Assembly: GCA_963837445.1 (NCBI GenBank)
Contig: CAWINK010000016.1
Span: 62,001-126,000 of the forward strand
Reading direction: 5' to 3'
DNA: 64,000 bases
Source of the DNA: JACVRW01 sp963837445
GTDB lineage: Bacteria; Actinomycetota; Thermoleophilia; Solirubrobacterales; Thermoleophilaceae
Part shown: one piece after another, positions 1 to 7,488 of the stretch
Position numbering within the stretch: the stretch's first letter is position 1
How the letters are laid out: each line of letters opens with the position of its first letter
The notes under the pieces: model-generated
The model's database searches: none
Seen by the model: the letters and a program-made list of their open reading frames with translations, nothing else
What the model was told of the DNA's origin: nothing
Translations under genes and position numbers: made by a program

Positions 1-1329
1 CTGCGGCTCCAGGACCGCCGCCACGTGCAGATCGTCGGCGCGGGGCGCGGTACGCGCGTGCAGGCCCCGAACTCGGAGGTCGCGCTGCGGTTCGAGCGCT
101 GTGTCAGCGCGACCGTGGAGAACCTCTCGGTGACGGCGGGCCTGGTTGGCGAGAGCGGGCAGGACCTGAATCGGCTGAACGGTGCGGTCACCTTCGTGGA
201 CTGCGGGTCGGCGACCGTCGAGGGGGCCGAGGTCACCTGCGCGGGGGCGGCGCACCGAGCGGGCAGTTGCATCACCGTCCGCAACGCCCCGGCGGCGTCC
301 AGCACGGCCGCGACCATTGCCGGCTGCGACGTGCGCGTCGGCCACCTCCAGGTGGGTGTGCTGCTGGTGAACGTCGACCGGAGCAGCGTCCGCGACAACG
401 TCGTTCGCGGCGTCGGGCGCCCGCCGGACCAGCAGCTGCTCGCCGACGCCCGATACCGCGGGCTCCAGCGCAAGAACCTGATTGCGAGCCTGCGCCGCGG
501 CGGTGCGCCGCCGGCCAACACCAACGCCACGGTCACGTTCAACGGTCAGGTCGTGCACTTCCGCACCCCGCCCGAGCTGATCCGCGGGAACCGCAACGCG
601 AACGACTGGCAGACCGCGATCAACACGCTCGCCCCCGGTGGGATCTCGAGCCCAACGGCGCTCGAGCGGTTCCTGGCCAGGTTCGCCAGCAGCGTGCTGA
701 GCCAGGGCGGATTCGGGTCCGGCGGCTCGCAGGCGTTCAGGAACGTGATCGCGTCGCTGCTGGCTCAGGACACTGCGACGGCGGAGCAGGCGATCGTGAT
801 CGGCGGCGAACAGGCTGACGACGTGAGGATCGTGGGCAACACGGTCGAGCGCGCGCTACAGGGCGTCCACGTCGGCCTCGGCCGGGCGGACGCGCCGACC
901 GCCGCGGGCGTGCTCGTGATCGAGGGGAACACGATCGGCCTCAACCTCACCACGAGCGCCACGCGCGCCCGCCACGGCATCTCGATAACGAGCGCGAACA
1001 GCGTGATCGTGGACGGCAACTTCGTGAGCGCGACGCGCTCCCAGAGGACGCAGACCCTGCCCGTGGAGGGAGTCCGGATCTTCGGCACGATGGGCCGCCG
1101 CGTGATCGTCCGGCACAACCACATCACCGGCGGGATGGCGGTCGGCGTGACGTTTGCGCCGCTGAACCTGCCGCTGCCCGTCCAGCCGCTGTGGATCATC
1201 ACCGAGAACGTGATGGAGTTCTCGACGACGAAGGTGGATGTGCCCGGAAAGGCGCCGGGCCGGCCGGGGGTCACGGACCCCGCGGCCGTTCGCCAGAGGG
1301 TGCGCGGCCTCGCCGACAATTTCGCTTGA
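1..1329 (+). CDS. Right-handed beta-helix repeat protein (5' partial)
   Basis: The frame is open from base 1, so the true N-terminus lies outside; the GTG at 25 is only the first possible internal start. About 442 residues are visible. Short strand-turn units recur, such as VRDNVVRG, RIVGNTVERA, VIEGNTIGL, VIVDGNFVS and VIVRHNHIT, the spacing expected for rungs of a right-handed parallel beta-helix (the fold of pectate lyases and NosD-like proteins). I see no catalytic signature, so no reaction is assigned. Such proteins in this phylum are usually secreted or surface-associated, but the signal peptide would be upstream of the window. The C-terminus ends normally with TGA. The family fold is fairly sure; the function is unknown. 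Confidence 0.7.
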   Translation: MRLQDRRHVQIVGAGRGTRVQAPNSEVALRFERCVSATVENLSVTAGLVGESGQDLNRLNGAVTFVDCGSATVEGAEVTCAGAAHRAGSCITVRNAPAASSTAATIAGCDVRVGHLQVGVLLVNVDRSSVRDNVVRGVGRPPDQQLLADARYRGLQRKNLIASLRRGGAPPANTNATVTFNGQVVHFRTPPELIRGNRNANDWQTAINTLAPGGISSPTALERFLARFASSVLSQGGFGSGGSQAFRNVIASLLAQDTATAEQAIVIGGEQADDVRIVGNTVERALQGVHVGLGRADAPTAAGVLVIEGNTIGLNLTTSATRARHGISITSANSVIVDGNFVSATRSQRTQTLPVEGVRIFGTMGRRVIVRHNHITGGMAVGVTFAPLNLPLPVQPLWIITENVMEFSTTKVDVPGKAPGRPGVTDPAAVRQRVRGLADNFA

Positions 1330-1474
1330 CATGAGGCCCGCGCAGCGAGACCCTATGTCACGCGTGCGGCAACTATTGGTAGGCCGCTGTTGAGTTTGGT
1401 CAGAGCGATGGTTCTTCACGGCACTAAGTTCGTGAGTTTGTGTTCCGTTTAACTGGTTTTCGCATAGTCAGCGG

Positions 1475-1503
1475 TAGGGTTCGACTCCCAAATCCGGCGT
1501 ACA
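1475..1503 (+). other. tRNA 3'-end-like fragment (T-arm plus acceptor strand)
   Basis: A canonical T-loop (TTCGACT at 1480-1486) is flanked by GGG/CCC and followed by an acceptor-like ATCCGGC, but no matching 5' acceptor (GCCGGAT), D-arm or anticodon arm lies upstream. The preceding 140 bases are visibly more AT-rich than the surroundings. It directly abuts a strong terminator hairpin. It may be a scar of an integrative element that targeted a tRNA 3' end, or the tail of a degenerate tRNA gene. Confidence 0.4.
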
Positions 1504-1538
1504 GGAAGGCGAGGCTCAGGTCTCGCCTTCCGCTTTTT
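1504..1538 (+). terminator. Rho-independent terminator
   Basis: A perfect 10-bp stem (GGAAGGCGAG at 1504-1513 with CTCGCCTTCC at 1522-1531), an 8-base loop and a following GCTTTTT tract form a textbook intrinsic terminator reading on the plus strand. It ends whatever transcript carries the tRNA-like fragment, or the beta-helix gene upstream. It also lies just downstream of the convergent small secreted gene. Confidence 0.8.
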
Positions 1539-1549
1539 GCGGGCCCCTC

Positions 1550-1924
1550 CTAGGCGCCGAAGCGGAACTTCAGCATCCGCTCGCCGGACGCGAAGCAGCG
1601 CATCAGCCAGTGCTCGTCGCCGAGGCGGCGGTTGTGACAGCGGAACGAGCCGAAGCTGCAGCGCAGGCCGCTGCGGTTGCAGTCGAAGCGGCCGTTCCAG
1701 AACGCCTTCACCATCCGGCGAGCCTTGGGGCAGCCGATCACGCGCGTCCTGATGTCCTCGACGCCGGCGCCCACGATCGGACCCCTGGTGAAGACCGGCT
1801 CGTCGCCGCCGCCGGCGGTGTGGCCGTAGTTGCCGCATGAGTGGCGGGCCTGGGCCGAGGCAGGGGCCGCGGGCAGGAGAATCAGCAGGGCAGCGGTGGC
1901 AGCCGCTACGCAGACGCTTCGCAT
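1550..1924 (-). CDS. Small secreted cysteine-rich protein
   Basis: 124 residues starting at ATG 1924. The longer upstream extension of this frame runs through the tRNA-Pro gene and is spurious. Residues 1-24 (MRSVCVAAATAALLILLPAA, then PASA) are a clear Sec signal peptide. The mature part has six cysteines (HSCG, IGCP, FDCN, LRCS, FRCH, MRCF), suggesting three disulfides in a compact extracellular domain. I do not recognise the family. The gene is transcribed away from tRNA-Pro and toward the terminator at 1504. Nothing in the sequence shows its target or substrate. Confidence 0.7.
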   Translation of the reverse strand: MRSVCVAAATAALLILLPAAPASAQARHSCGNYGHTAGGGDEPVFTRGPIVGAGVEDIRTRVIGCPKARRMVKAFWNGRFDCNRSGLRCSFGSFRCHNRRLGDEHWLMRCFASGERMLKFRFGA

Positions 1925-1951
1925 TTGCGCACGATATCGTGGACCCCCGAA

Positions 1952-2025
1952 CGGGGCGTGGCGCAGTCTGGTAGCGCATTCGGCTGGGGGCCGAACGGTC
2001 GCTGGTTCAAATCCAGTCGCCCCGA
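1952..2025 (+). tRNA. tRNA-Pro (anticodon GGG)
   Basis: Acceptor stem CGGGGCG (1952-1958) pairs with CGCCCCG (2018-2024), followed by discriminator A. The anticodon stem TTCGG/CCGAA encloses loop CTGGGGG, giving anticodon GGG. The T-arm carries GGTTCAAATCC. CCA is not encoded. It sits between the divergent small secreted gene and the 2OG oxygenase gene, which begins 20 bases downstream. Confidence 0.95.
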
Positions 2026-2044
2026 CTCGCAGCACCGTGACGTA

Positions 2045-2926
2045 ATGATCAATTTCGAGACGCTTTCCTCCACCGACCTGCAGCGGGCGCCTTACGAATG
2101 GGCGCTCGTCGACGAGGCGATCGACTCCACGGGAGCGGCGGCGCTGATCGACACATTTCCGGTCGACGACTTCTGGCGCCTCTCACACGACGACGGAGAG
2201 AAGAGCTACACGTACGCCGCGCGCCCGTTGGTAATTCTGGGCGCCGAGCGTCCCGCCAACCTGGCGCCGCTGCCGGGTTCCTGGGCGGAGCTGGTGGCGG
2301 ACTTGCTGTCGCCCCGGTACCGCGAGTCGCTTGCCCAGGTGGTGGGGCAGTCGCTCGACGATGCGCTGATGGAGGCGGCGGTCTGGCGTTGGGACGACGA
2401 CGCCGAGCTCGGTCCTCACCTCGACATGCAGCAGAAACTTCTGACTCAGGTCTTCTATCTCAATGGTGGCTGGAACCCCTGGTGGGGCGGCTGCCTTCGT
2501 ATCCTGAACTCGCGGGAGGACAGCGACCTCTTCGCCGAAATTCCGCCGCGATTGGGCAACTCGTCGATCCTGGTCCGCTCGGAGCGATCGTGGCATTCGG
2601 TGTCACCGGTGGCGAATCCGCCAGTGCCCCGCCGCAGTGTCATCGTGACCTGGTTCCACCCCGGCTCTACAAGCCCGTCCTGGTATGAGGACGCGGACGG
2701 CGAAGTTCAGAGCCACGCAAGCCCGCCGGGCGGTATCAAGGAGGAGTCCCCGGCCTCCCGTGGGGTTGCCACGCTCGAGGCGCACGTCGCCGCGACCGAC
2801 GCGCGCTGCGCTGAGCTCAGCGCAGTTCGCAACAGGAAGGCGGTGCGCGCGACCCTTGCGGTCACCGGATCGCTCGAGTCACTGCGGAAGCGCGCGGGAC
2901 GCCGCGAGAAGCCGCTCCACAACTAA
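2045..2926 (+). CDS. 2-oxoglutarate/Fe(II)-dependent oxygenase (prolyl-4-hydroxylase type)
   Basis: 293 residues from ATG 2045, immediately after tRNA-Pro; upstream in-frame codons lie in the tRNA. The double-stranded beta-helix iron triad is visible: H-x-D in GPHLDMQQKLL (about residues 123-125), the distal His in RSWHSVSPV (about 185), and the 2OG-binding Arg in PRRSVIVTWF (about 200). The family hydroxylates side chains of proteins or small molecules using O2 and 2-oxoglutarate. The neighbour is a pyruvyl transferase, so a role in modifying a surface glycan or glycoprotein is possible but only inferred. The last 48 bases overlap the 3' end of that convergent gene. Confidence 0.8.
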   Translation: MINFETLSSTDLQRAPYEWALVDEAIDSTGAAALIDTFPVDDFWRLSHDDGEKSYTYAARPLVILGAERPANLAPLPGSWAELVADLLSPRYRESLAQVVGQSLDDALMEAAVWRWDDDAELGPHLDMQQKLLTQVFYLNGGWNPWWGGCLRILNSREDSDLFAEIPPRLGNSSILVRSERSWHSVSPVANPPVPRRSVIVTWFHPGSTSPSWYEDADGEVQSHASPPGGIKEESPASRGVATLEAHVAATDARCAELSAVRNRKAVRATLAVTGSLESLRKRAGRREKPLHN

Positions 2927-4072
2927 GTCATTTCTCGCCGCCCTTTGACGCACGGCGTCGAGGTCGACCTGATCACCCGCAGGTCGTTGGATCAGCGCCC
3001 GCAGCTGCTCGGCCGCGGTGGCTGAGTCACTCGCGATCGCGCCATCGACGCCGAGCATCGCGAACATCGCCGTTGCCTTGAAAGCCCCGTTCAACAAGAC
3101 GGTTGGCACGCCGGTGCAGAGACCGAAGATCGCAGGGTGCATGCGCATCGAGACAAGCCCGCGATGGTCCGAGATCAGTCGCGCGCACGTGCGCGGCGCG
3201 AGATAGCCCGGGACGCGCCGTATTCGCCTGGCGTGCCGTCGCGGCAGCGAGGCGACGATGCGGTCGGCAATCTCTCCGTCGTCCTCCAGGCCACGACCAA
3301 GGCTGCCCAGGCCCTGTTGGGTCGACAGCAACGTGACGTGCTCTCCGTTGCCCAGCCGAATGAGCTCTTGCACCAGTCCGCGGAGCGCGTCGAATGACTC
3401 GCCAGGCTGTTCCCCGGCGCCGTCGGCACGCAGCCAAGGGTGCTCGGAGAGGACGCACGCGAGGCCGCTACGCGCACCAGTCGGCGCCGGCTGCGGCGGA
3501 AGGAGGCTGAACGCCTCATCGGCACCCAGGACGACCCGTCCCGCCGGTGCCCCCAAGTCCGCGACGTTCGCCACAGAGTCCGTCTCGCGCAGACCGATGG
3601 CAACGGCGGACTCGTAGACGCGCCGCAGAATGGCCCGCTCGCGGGGACGGCTAAAGGAGCTCACGCTCTGAGCGCAGAACGCAAGCGGCAGGCCGCGCTC
3701 GACCACGAGCTCCCACGCCCGCAGTCGCTCCCAAGGGTCATATTGCTCCATCGCGAAGCCGCCGCCCTGACTCAACACCACATCGGCGCTCGCAAGAAGC
3801 CGCTCGGAGTCCGACGGGTCCCAGTCGTCCATCTCGGGTATCAGCCGGGTCACACCGACGAGCCCAGCGAGCGGGGGGACGATCATGAGCTCCGGGTAGA
3901 AGCGCGACAGCAAGTCCCCCTGATACGCCGCGTGGACGATTGCCGCTTCGGGAGCCAGGCGCTGCAGCCGGAGTTGCGTGGCGAGCGCGATCGAGCCGTC
4001 CCCAGCATTCGCGAGCCAGGCGTCTGCAACAAGGATCCGCGGCCGACCCTCTGTCCAGTGTCGCACCAGCAT
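2879..4072 (-). CDS. Polysaccharide pyruvyl transferase family protein
   Basis: 397 residues. The N-terminus has the family pattern RPRILVADAWLANAGDGSIA (nucleotide-binding-like strand, then NxGD), followed by DVVLSQGGGF and, near the C-terminus, ISDHRGLVSMRMHPAIFGL with the conserved R-x-H of the active-site region. Family members transfer pyruvate from phosphoenolpyruvate to sugar hydroxyls to make acidic ketals on exopolysaccharides or cell-wall glycans. The protein is cytoplasmic, with no signal peptide. It is a paralogue of the pyruvyl transferase domain of the fusion protein at 28735-30837. It overlaps the convergent oxygenase gene by 48 bases. Confidence 0.85.
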   Translation of the reverse strand: MLVRHWTEGRPRILVADAWLANAGDGSIALATQLRLQRLAPEAAIVHAAYQGDLLSRFYPELMIVPPLAGLVGVTRLIPEMDDWDPSDSERLLASADVVLSQGGGFAMEQYDPWERLRAWELVVERGLPLAFCAQSVSSFSRPRERAILRRVYESAVAIGLRETDSVANVADLGAPAGRVVLGADEAFSLLPPQPAPTGARSGLACVLSEHPWLRADGAGEQPGESFDALRGLVQELIRLGNGEHVTLLSTQQGLGSLGRGLEDDGEIADRIVASLPRRHARRIRRVPGYLAPRTCARLISDHRGLVSMRMHPAIFGLCTGVPTVLLNGAFKATAMFAMLGVDGAIASDSATAAEQLRALIQRPAGDQVDLDAVRQRAARNDLVVERLLAASRALPQ

Positions 4073-4142
4073 GGTCGCAAGCTAACCCATGCGCGCGATC
4101 CCGCCACTGGCACCCCACGAGCCGTTCGGTTAGGTTCGGCCG

Positions 4143-5327
4143 ATGAAGACTCGCGCGCCGTCCCTCCGCATCGCCCTCCTCGTCCTTGCCGTGATTTCGC
4201 TCCTTGTGCCGGTCTCGGCCCTTGCCAAGAAGAAGCACAAGCGGCACGGTCCGAAGAAGGAGAACAGCCCGCTTGTGATCGGGCACCGCGGCGCGAGCGG
4301 TTTCTTGCCCGAGCACACCCTTCAGGCCTACCGGCTGGCGATCCGGCTCGGCGCGGACTACATCGAGCCCGACATCGTTGCGACCAAGGACGGCGTCCTG
4401 ATCGCGCGCCACGAGCCGTTCATCGGCGACGAGGACCCGACCACCCGCGATTCGACGAACGTCGCCGACCATCCCGAGTTCGACAGCAGGCTGACGACCA
4501 AGGTGCTCGACGGCGTCTCGACGACCGGCTACTTCGCGTCCGACTTCACGCTCGCCGAGATCAAGACGCTCGGCGCGAAGCAGACGCGGGGCGGGCGCCC
4601 GACGGAGTTCGACGGGAAGTTCAAGATCCCGACGCTCCAGGAGGTCATCGACCTGGCGAAGCGCGGGTCGCGGAAGCACGGGCACAGGAAGCACGGACAC
4701 GGGAAGCACGGGCAGAGGATCGGCATCTATCCCGAGACGAAGCACCCGACCTTCCACCAGGACCTCGGGCTGCCGCTCGAGGGCCGGCTCGTGCAGGTCC
4801 TGAAGCGGAACGGGCTGAACAAGCGCCACTCGCCCGTCTTCATCCAGTCGTTCGAACAGGCGAACCTCAAGCAGCTGAACACGATGACCCCGGTTCGCCT
4901 CGTCCAGCTCGTCGATGCGAACGACACCGACGCCAACGGGAACCCGACCTTCGCACCGCCGTTCGACCGTCCGTATGACTGGACCGTGTCGGGGCGCTCG
5001 GACTTCTTCAGCTATTTCGCCACGAACGCGGGCCTCGACGAGATCAAGACCTACGCGGACGGCATCGGCCCGTGGAAGGTCTACATCATCCCGACCGCCG
5101 GCGGCGGGGGCGGAGCCGTCTTCCCGCCAACCGACCTGATCGCCCGCGCTCACGCGCGTCGCCTTCTGGTCCACACGTGGACGTTCCGGGACGACGCGTT
5201 CCCGACCGGCTACCCCGGCGGGCCCGTCGAGGAGTACCTCGCCTTCTACAGGCTGGGTATCGACGGCGTGTTCTCGGACTTCCCGGACACGGCCTGGGCC
5301 GCGAGGGAGATCTTCAGAGGGCTCTAG
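4143..5327 (+). CDS. glpQ: Secreted glycerophosphodiester phosphodiesterase
   Basis: 394 residues with an N-terminal signal peptide (LRIALLVLAVISLLVPVSALA), then a Lys/His-rich stretch and the GDPD TIM barrel. GHRGASGFLPEHT supplies the conserved HRG and E; DYIEPDIVATKDGVLIARHEP supplies the ExD pair and second His. It hydrolyses deacylated phospholipid headgroup diesters to glycerol-3-phosphate and alcohol outside the membrane. An unusual insertion near residues 180-190 repeats KHGH units (KHGHRKHGHGKHGQ), possibly metal-binding. At about 390 residues it matches the secreted GlpQ class. It ends 4 bases inside the convergent TSUP gene. Confidence 0.9.
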   Translation: MKTRAPSLRIALLVLAVISLLVPVSALAKKKHKRHGPKKENSPLVIGHRGASGFLPEHTLQAYRLAIRLGADYIEPDIVATKDGVLIARHEPFIGDEDPTTRDSTNVADHPEFDSRLTTKVLDGVSTTGYFASDFTLAEIKTLGAKQTRGGRPTEFDGKFKIPTLQEVIDLAKRGSRKHGHRKHGHGKHGQRIGIYPETKHPTFHQDLGLPLEGRLVQVLKRNGLNKRHSPVFIQSFEQANLKQLNTMTPVRLVQLVDANDTDANGNPTFAPPFDRPYDWTVSGRSDFFSYFATNAGLDEIKTYADGIGPWKVYIIPTAGGGGGAVFPPTDLIARAHARRLLVHTWTFRDDAFPTGYPGGPVEEYLAFYRLGIDGVFSDFPDTAWAAREIFRGL

Positions 5328-6076
5328 GTCACAAGCTGGACGATCGCGGCGATGCCCACCGCCACGATCACCGCCCGCAGGGCCTGTGGCGATAGCCGCC
5401 GGCCGTAGCGGGCGGCCAGCTGGGCGCCCACGACGGAGCCGGCCGCGATCAGCGCGGCCGGCCCCCAGGCCACGTCGGCGACCGCGATGAAGACGAGCCC
5501 CGCCACGGCGTTCACGATCCCGGCGAGCACGTTCTTCAGGGCGTTCACGCGCTGGAGGTCGTCGGGCAGGGCGAGTCCGAGGATGGCCAGCAGCAGAATG
5601 CCCTGCGCGGCGCCGAAGTAGCCGCCGTACACGCCCGCGAGGTACACGAACACCCGTGGCGTTCCCGTGCCGTGCGCCTCTGGGGGCGGCCGGTGCTCCG
5701 CCACGAGGCGGTCGAGCTGGCGCTGGAACACGATCGACGCGAGCGCGATGCCGATGAACACCGGCACGATCGCCTCGAAGGCCGACTGCGGCAGCACGAG
5801 CAGGAGCACCGCGCCGCTGATGCCGCCGACCAGCGAGGCGGCACCGAAGCGCAGCACGCGCGTGCGCTGGCCAGCGAGCTCGCGGCGGTAGCCGATCGCG
5901 CCCGCCACCGAGCCCGGCACCAGGCCGATCGTGTTCGAGACGTTCGCCGTGACGGGCGAGTAACCGAAGGCGAGCAGGACCGGGAACGTGATCAGCGTGC
6001 CGCTGCCGACCAGGGTGTTGATCGCGCCGGCCGCCATGCCGGCCGCGGCGATCGCGGCGATCTCGGCAGCGCCCAC
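5324..6076 (-). CDS. TSUP (TauE/SafE) family membrane exporter
   Basis: 250 residues made almost entirely of hydrophobic helices. The family hallmarks appear at the start of each half: GMAAGAINTLVGSGTLITFP (residues 13-32) and the later AGVYGGYFGAAQGILLLAIL. TSUP proteins export or import small anionic compounds such as sulfite, sulfoacetate and other organosulfur anions; the substrate cannot be read from sequence. A second TSUP protein lies at 6682-7440, but the two are not close copies. The upstream leader contains several strong hairpins (6120-6214). Confidence 0.85.
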   Translation of the reverse strand: MGAAEIAAIAAAGMAAGAINTLVGSGTLITFPVLLAFGYSPVTANVSNTIGLVPGSVAGAIGYRRELAGQRTRVLRFGAASLVGGISGAVLLLVLPQSAFEAIVPVFIGIALASIVFQRQLDRLVAEHRPPPEAHGTGTPRVFVYLAGVYGGYFGAAQGILLLAILGLALPDDLQRVNALKNVLAGIVNAVAGLVFIAVADVAWGPAALIAAGSVVGAQLAARYGRRLSPQALRAVIVAVGIAAIVQLVT

Positions 6077-6119
6077 GGGGCGGCGATCCTAGCGCGGGCG
6101 CACGGGGCGGGTGCAGTGG

Positions 6120-6214
6120 CCGGTGTCCCGAGTGGATCATCGGGACACCGGTCGCAGCCATCCCGGCTGCCAGCACCCGGCACCTCCCATAACCGACCGG
6201 GCTCCCTCCCGGTC
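6120..6214. other. Cluster of strong hairpins in a gene leader
   Basis: Three inverted repeats follow one another: CCGGTGTCCCGA/TCGGGACACCGG (12-bp stem, 8-base loop, 6120-6151), GCAGCC/GGCTGC (6154-6170) and GACCGGG/CCCGGTC (6195-6214). Read on the minus strand they form the 5' leader of the TSUP gene starting at 6076. No T-tract follows, so simple termination is not obvious. I could not match the arrangement to a riboswitch class I know. Confidence 0.45.
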
Positions 6215-6325
6215 CGACACGGTGATACCCGCTAGGGAGAGGATGTAAGCATCCGCATTTGTGGAGGCGCTCTCCGCCCGCGGTCAGGCGCTGGAACGCT
6301 TCCTGTTCGGTAGTAGCCTGAACGC

Positions 6326-6496
6326 ATGCGTGTGATCGACTGCCAGTGCGGCACCACCCTGAAGGCGGCCAATGACGAGGACCTCGTGACCGTGGTTCGC
6401 GACCACGTGAACGAGGAGCATCCGGAGCTGGACCTGACGGATGAGCAGCTTCAGGAGATGGTCGCCGAGCAGGCCTACGACGCCGAGGACGCGTAG
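6326..6496 (+). CDS. DUF1059-like small protein
   Basis: 56 residues from ATG 6326 to TAG 6494-6496. The sequence MRVIDCQCGTTLKAANDEDL then HVNEEHPEL fits the short DUF1059 family: an N-terminal Cys-x-Cys-G element, a charged helix with His, then an acidic tail rich in E and D. The role of the family is unknown; the Cys and His residues could bind a metal. It is a free-standing gene between two minus-strand TSUP genes. Confidence 0.75.
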   Translation: MRVIDCQCGTTLKAANDEDLVTVVRDHVNEEHPELDLTDEQLQEMVAEQAYDAEDA

Positions 6497-6554
6497 CACG
6501 CGCGCCAAACGGGTAAAACGAGCGTGCCGAAGGGAACCGAATCGGGGGAGCAGG

Positions 6555-6764
6555 ATGCTCGGAGAGCGGGACGACACGACGTCGCTGGTACGTGATCAGG
6601 CCGTGGCGCACATGGAATGCGACGTGCCCGTGGGCTGGTCGCTCGACGACTGGCGCACCGTGCGCGGCCTCGCGCGCGACGTCATAGAAGAGCCTGCAAC
6701 GCGGTGGTGGCGCCGGCGACCACGAGCACCGCGCCGATCGCGCGCAGCAGCTGACGCTCGCTGA
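6555..6764 (+). CDS. Possible small protein of unknown function
   Basis: An ATG-initiated frame of 69 residues (MLGERDDTTSLVRDQAVAHM...) lies in the gap between the DUF1059 gene and the convergent TSUP gene. Its first 43 codons have the GC-rich third positions typical of genes here. The last 25 codons are antisense to the TSUP 3' end and become Arg-rich, suggesting that part is not under selection or that the real stop has been lost. No homologous family is recognised. Confidence 0.3.
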   Translation: MLGERDDTTSLVRDQAVAHMECDVPVGWSLDDWRTVRGLARDVIEEPATRWWRRRPRAPRRSRAAADAR

Positions 6765-7440
6765 GCCTGCCCGTCAGCCGGGCACCCAGGAGCGCGCCGG
6801 GCACTGAGGCCGCCGAGCCGATCGCGAGCAGGTCCCAGTCCACGCCGTCCGGTGTGTGTCCGATCACGCCGGCGATGCCCACGCACACCCCCACCGTGAG
6901 GTTCGTCCCGACCGCCCGCGCCGGCACTTCCCCGACGTAGCGCAGGAGGGCCGGCATTCGCAGGGCGCCCAGGATCAGGCCAACAAGGCCGCCGAGTACG
7001 CCGACCACGGCGCCCGTGAGGACCGCGGCACGGATGTCGAGGTCCTCGCCGGCCGGCCCGCTTCGGCGGGGCGCCTTGTCTCGCTCGCGCAGGAGGTCGA
7101 TCCCGAAGTAGAGGAGCACTGCGCCGATCGCCACGAGCAGCGCGTCGTCGGGGAGCAGTCCGGACAGGTAGCCGCCGACCACGGCGCCGACCATCGACGG
7201 CGGGGCCATCCAGGCGAATAGCCGCCAGTTGACGCGCCCGGCCCGCACGTGCACGATCGCAGCGGCGAGTGCGGCGACCCCCGAGATGCCGATGTTCGCC
7301 CCAGCGCCGGCGGCGGGGTGGGACGCCACCAGCAGCACGGCGGGAAGGCGGATGTTGCCGAGCACCAGGCCCACGACCCCGCCCGCGAGGGCGACCGCGA
7401 AGCACCACGCGCAGAAGGCGATCAGCTCGAGCGGATCCAC
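6682..7440 (-). CDS. TSUP (TauE/SafE) family membrane transporter
   Basis: 252 residues, all-helical membrane protein. Its two halves carry the TSUP repeat: GGVVGLVLGNIRLPAVLLVA near residues 20-40 and VVGVLGGLVGLILGALRMPA in the middle. Substrate is unknown. It starts 27 bases from a perfect palindromic operator (7468-7484) shared with the divergent zinc-type binding-protein gene, so it may belong to the same metal or redox regulon. This is inference from spacing only. Confidence 0.8.
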   Translation of the reverse strand: MDPLELIAFCAWCFAVALAGGVVGLVLGNIRLPAVLLVASHPAAGAGANIGISGVAALAAAIVHVRAGRVNWRLFAWMAPPSMVGAVVGGYLSGLLPDDALLVAIGAVLLYFGIDLLRERDKAPRRSGPAGEDLDIRAAVLTGAVVGVLGGLVGLILGALRMPALLRYVGEVPARAVGTNLTVGVCVGIAGVIGHTPDGVDWDLLAIGSAASVPGALLGARLTGRLSERQLLRAIGAVLVVAGATTALQALL

Positions 7441-7467
7441 GAGGCGCGGAAGTCTCCCAGGCAGCGA

Positions 7468-7484
7468 GTGAGAATCGTTCTCAC
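7468..7484. promoter_or_regulatory. Palindromic Fur/Zur-type operator
   Basis: GTGAGAATCGTTCTCAC is a perfect 7-3-7 palindrome located 4 bases before the ATG of the metal-binding lipoprotein gene and 27 bases from the divergent TSUP start. Its TGAGAA/TTCTCA arms resemble Fur-superfamily boxes. A Fur-family regulator is encoded at the far end of the lipoprotein gene, so zinc- or iron-dependent repression is the natural reading. Confidence 0.7.
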
Positions 7485-7488
7485 TACG

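Noticed and set aside
1330..1503. tmRNA gene ending at the terminator
   Set aside because: The T-arm-like end suggested it, but there is no matching 5' half and the required length would run into the beta-helix coding region.
1449..1979. Minus-strand frame across the tRNA-like fragment and the small secreted gene
   Set aside because: It overlaps the signal-peptide gene in another frame, and its C-terminal WESNP-type peptide is the usual artefact of translating a tRNA complement.
6120..6214. Cobalamin or SAM riboswitch before the TSUP gene
   Set aside because: A GCCACTG occurs on the minus strand, but the rest of the B12 core and the B12 box are missing, and SAM-class cores were not found.
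3738..6611. A 957-residue minus-strand open frame
   Set aside because: It runs antisense through the glycerophosphodiesterase gene and out of frame through the TSUP gene, has Arg/Pro/Gly-rich composition and no motif. It is a GC-rich shadow frame.
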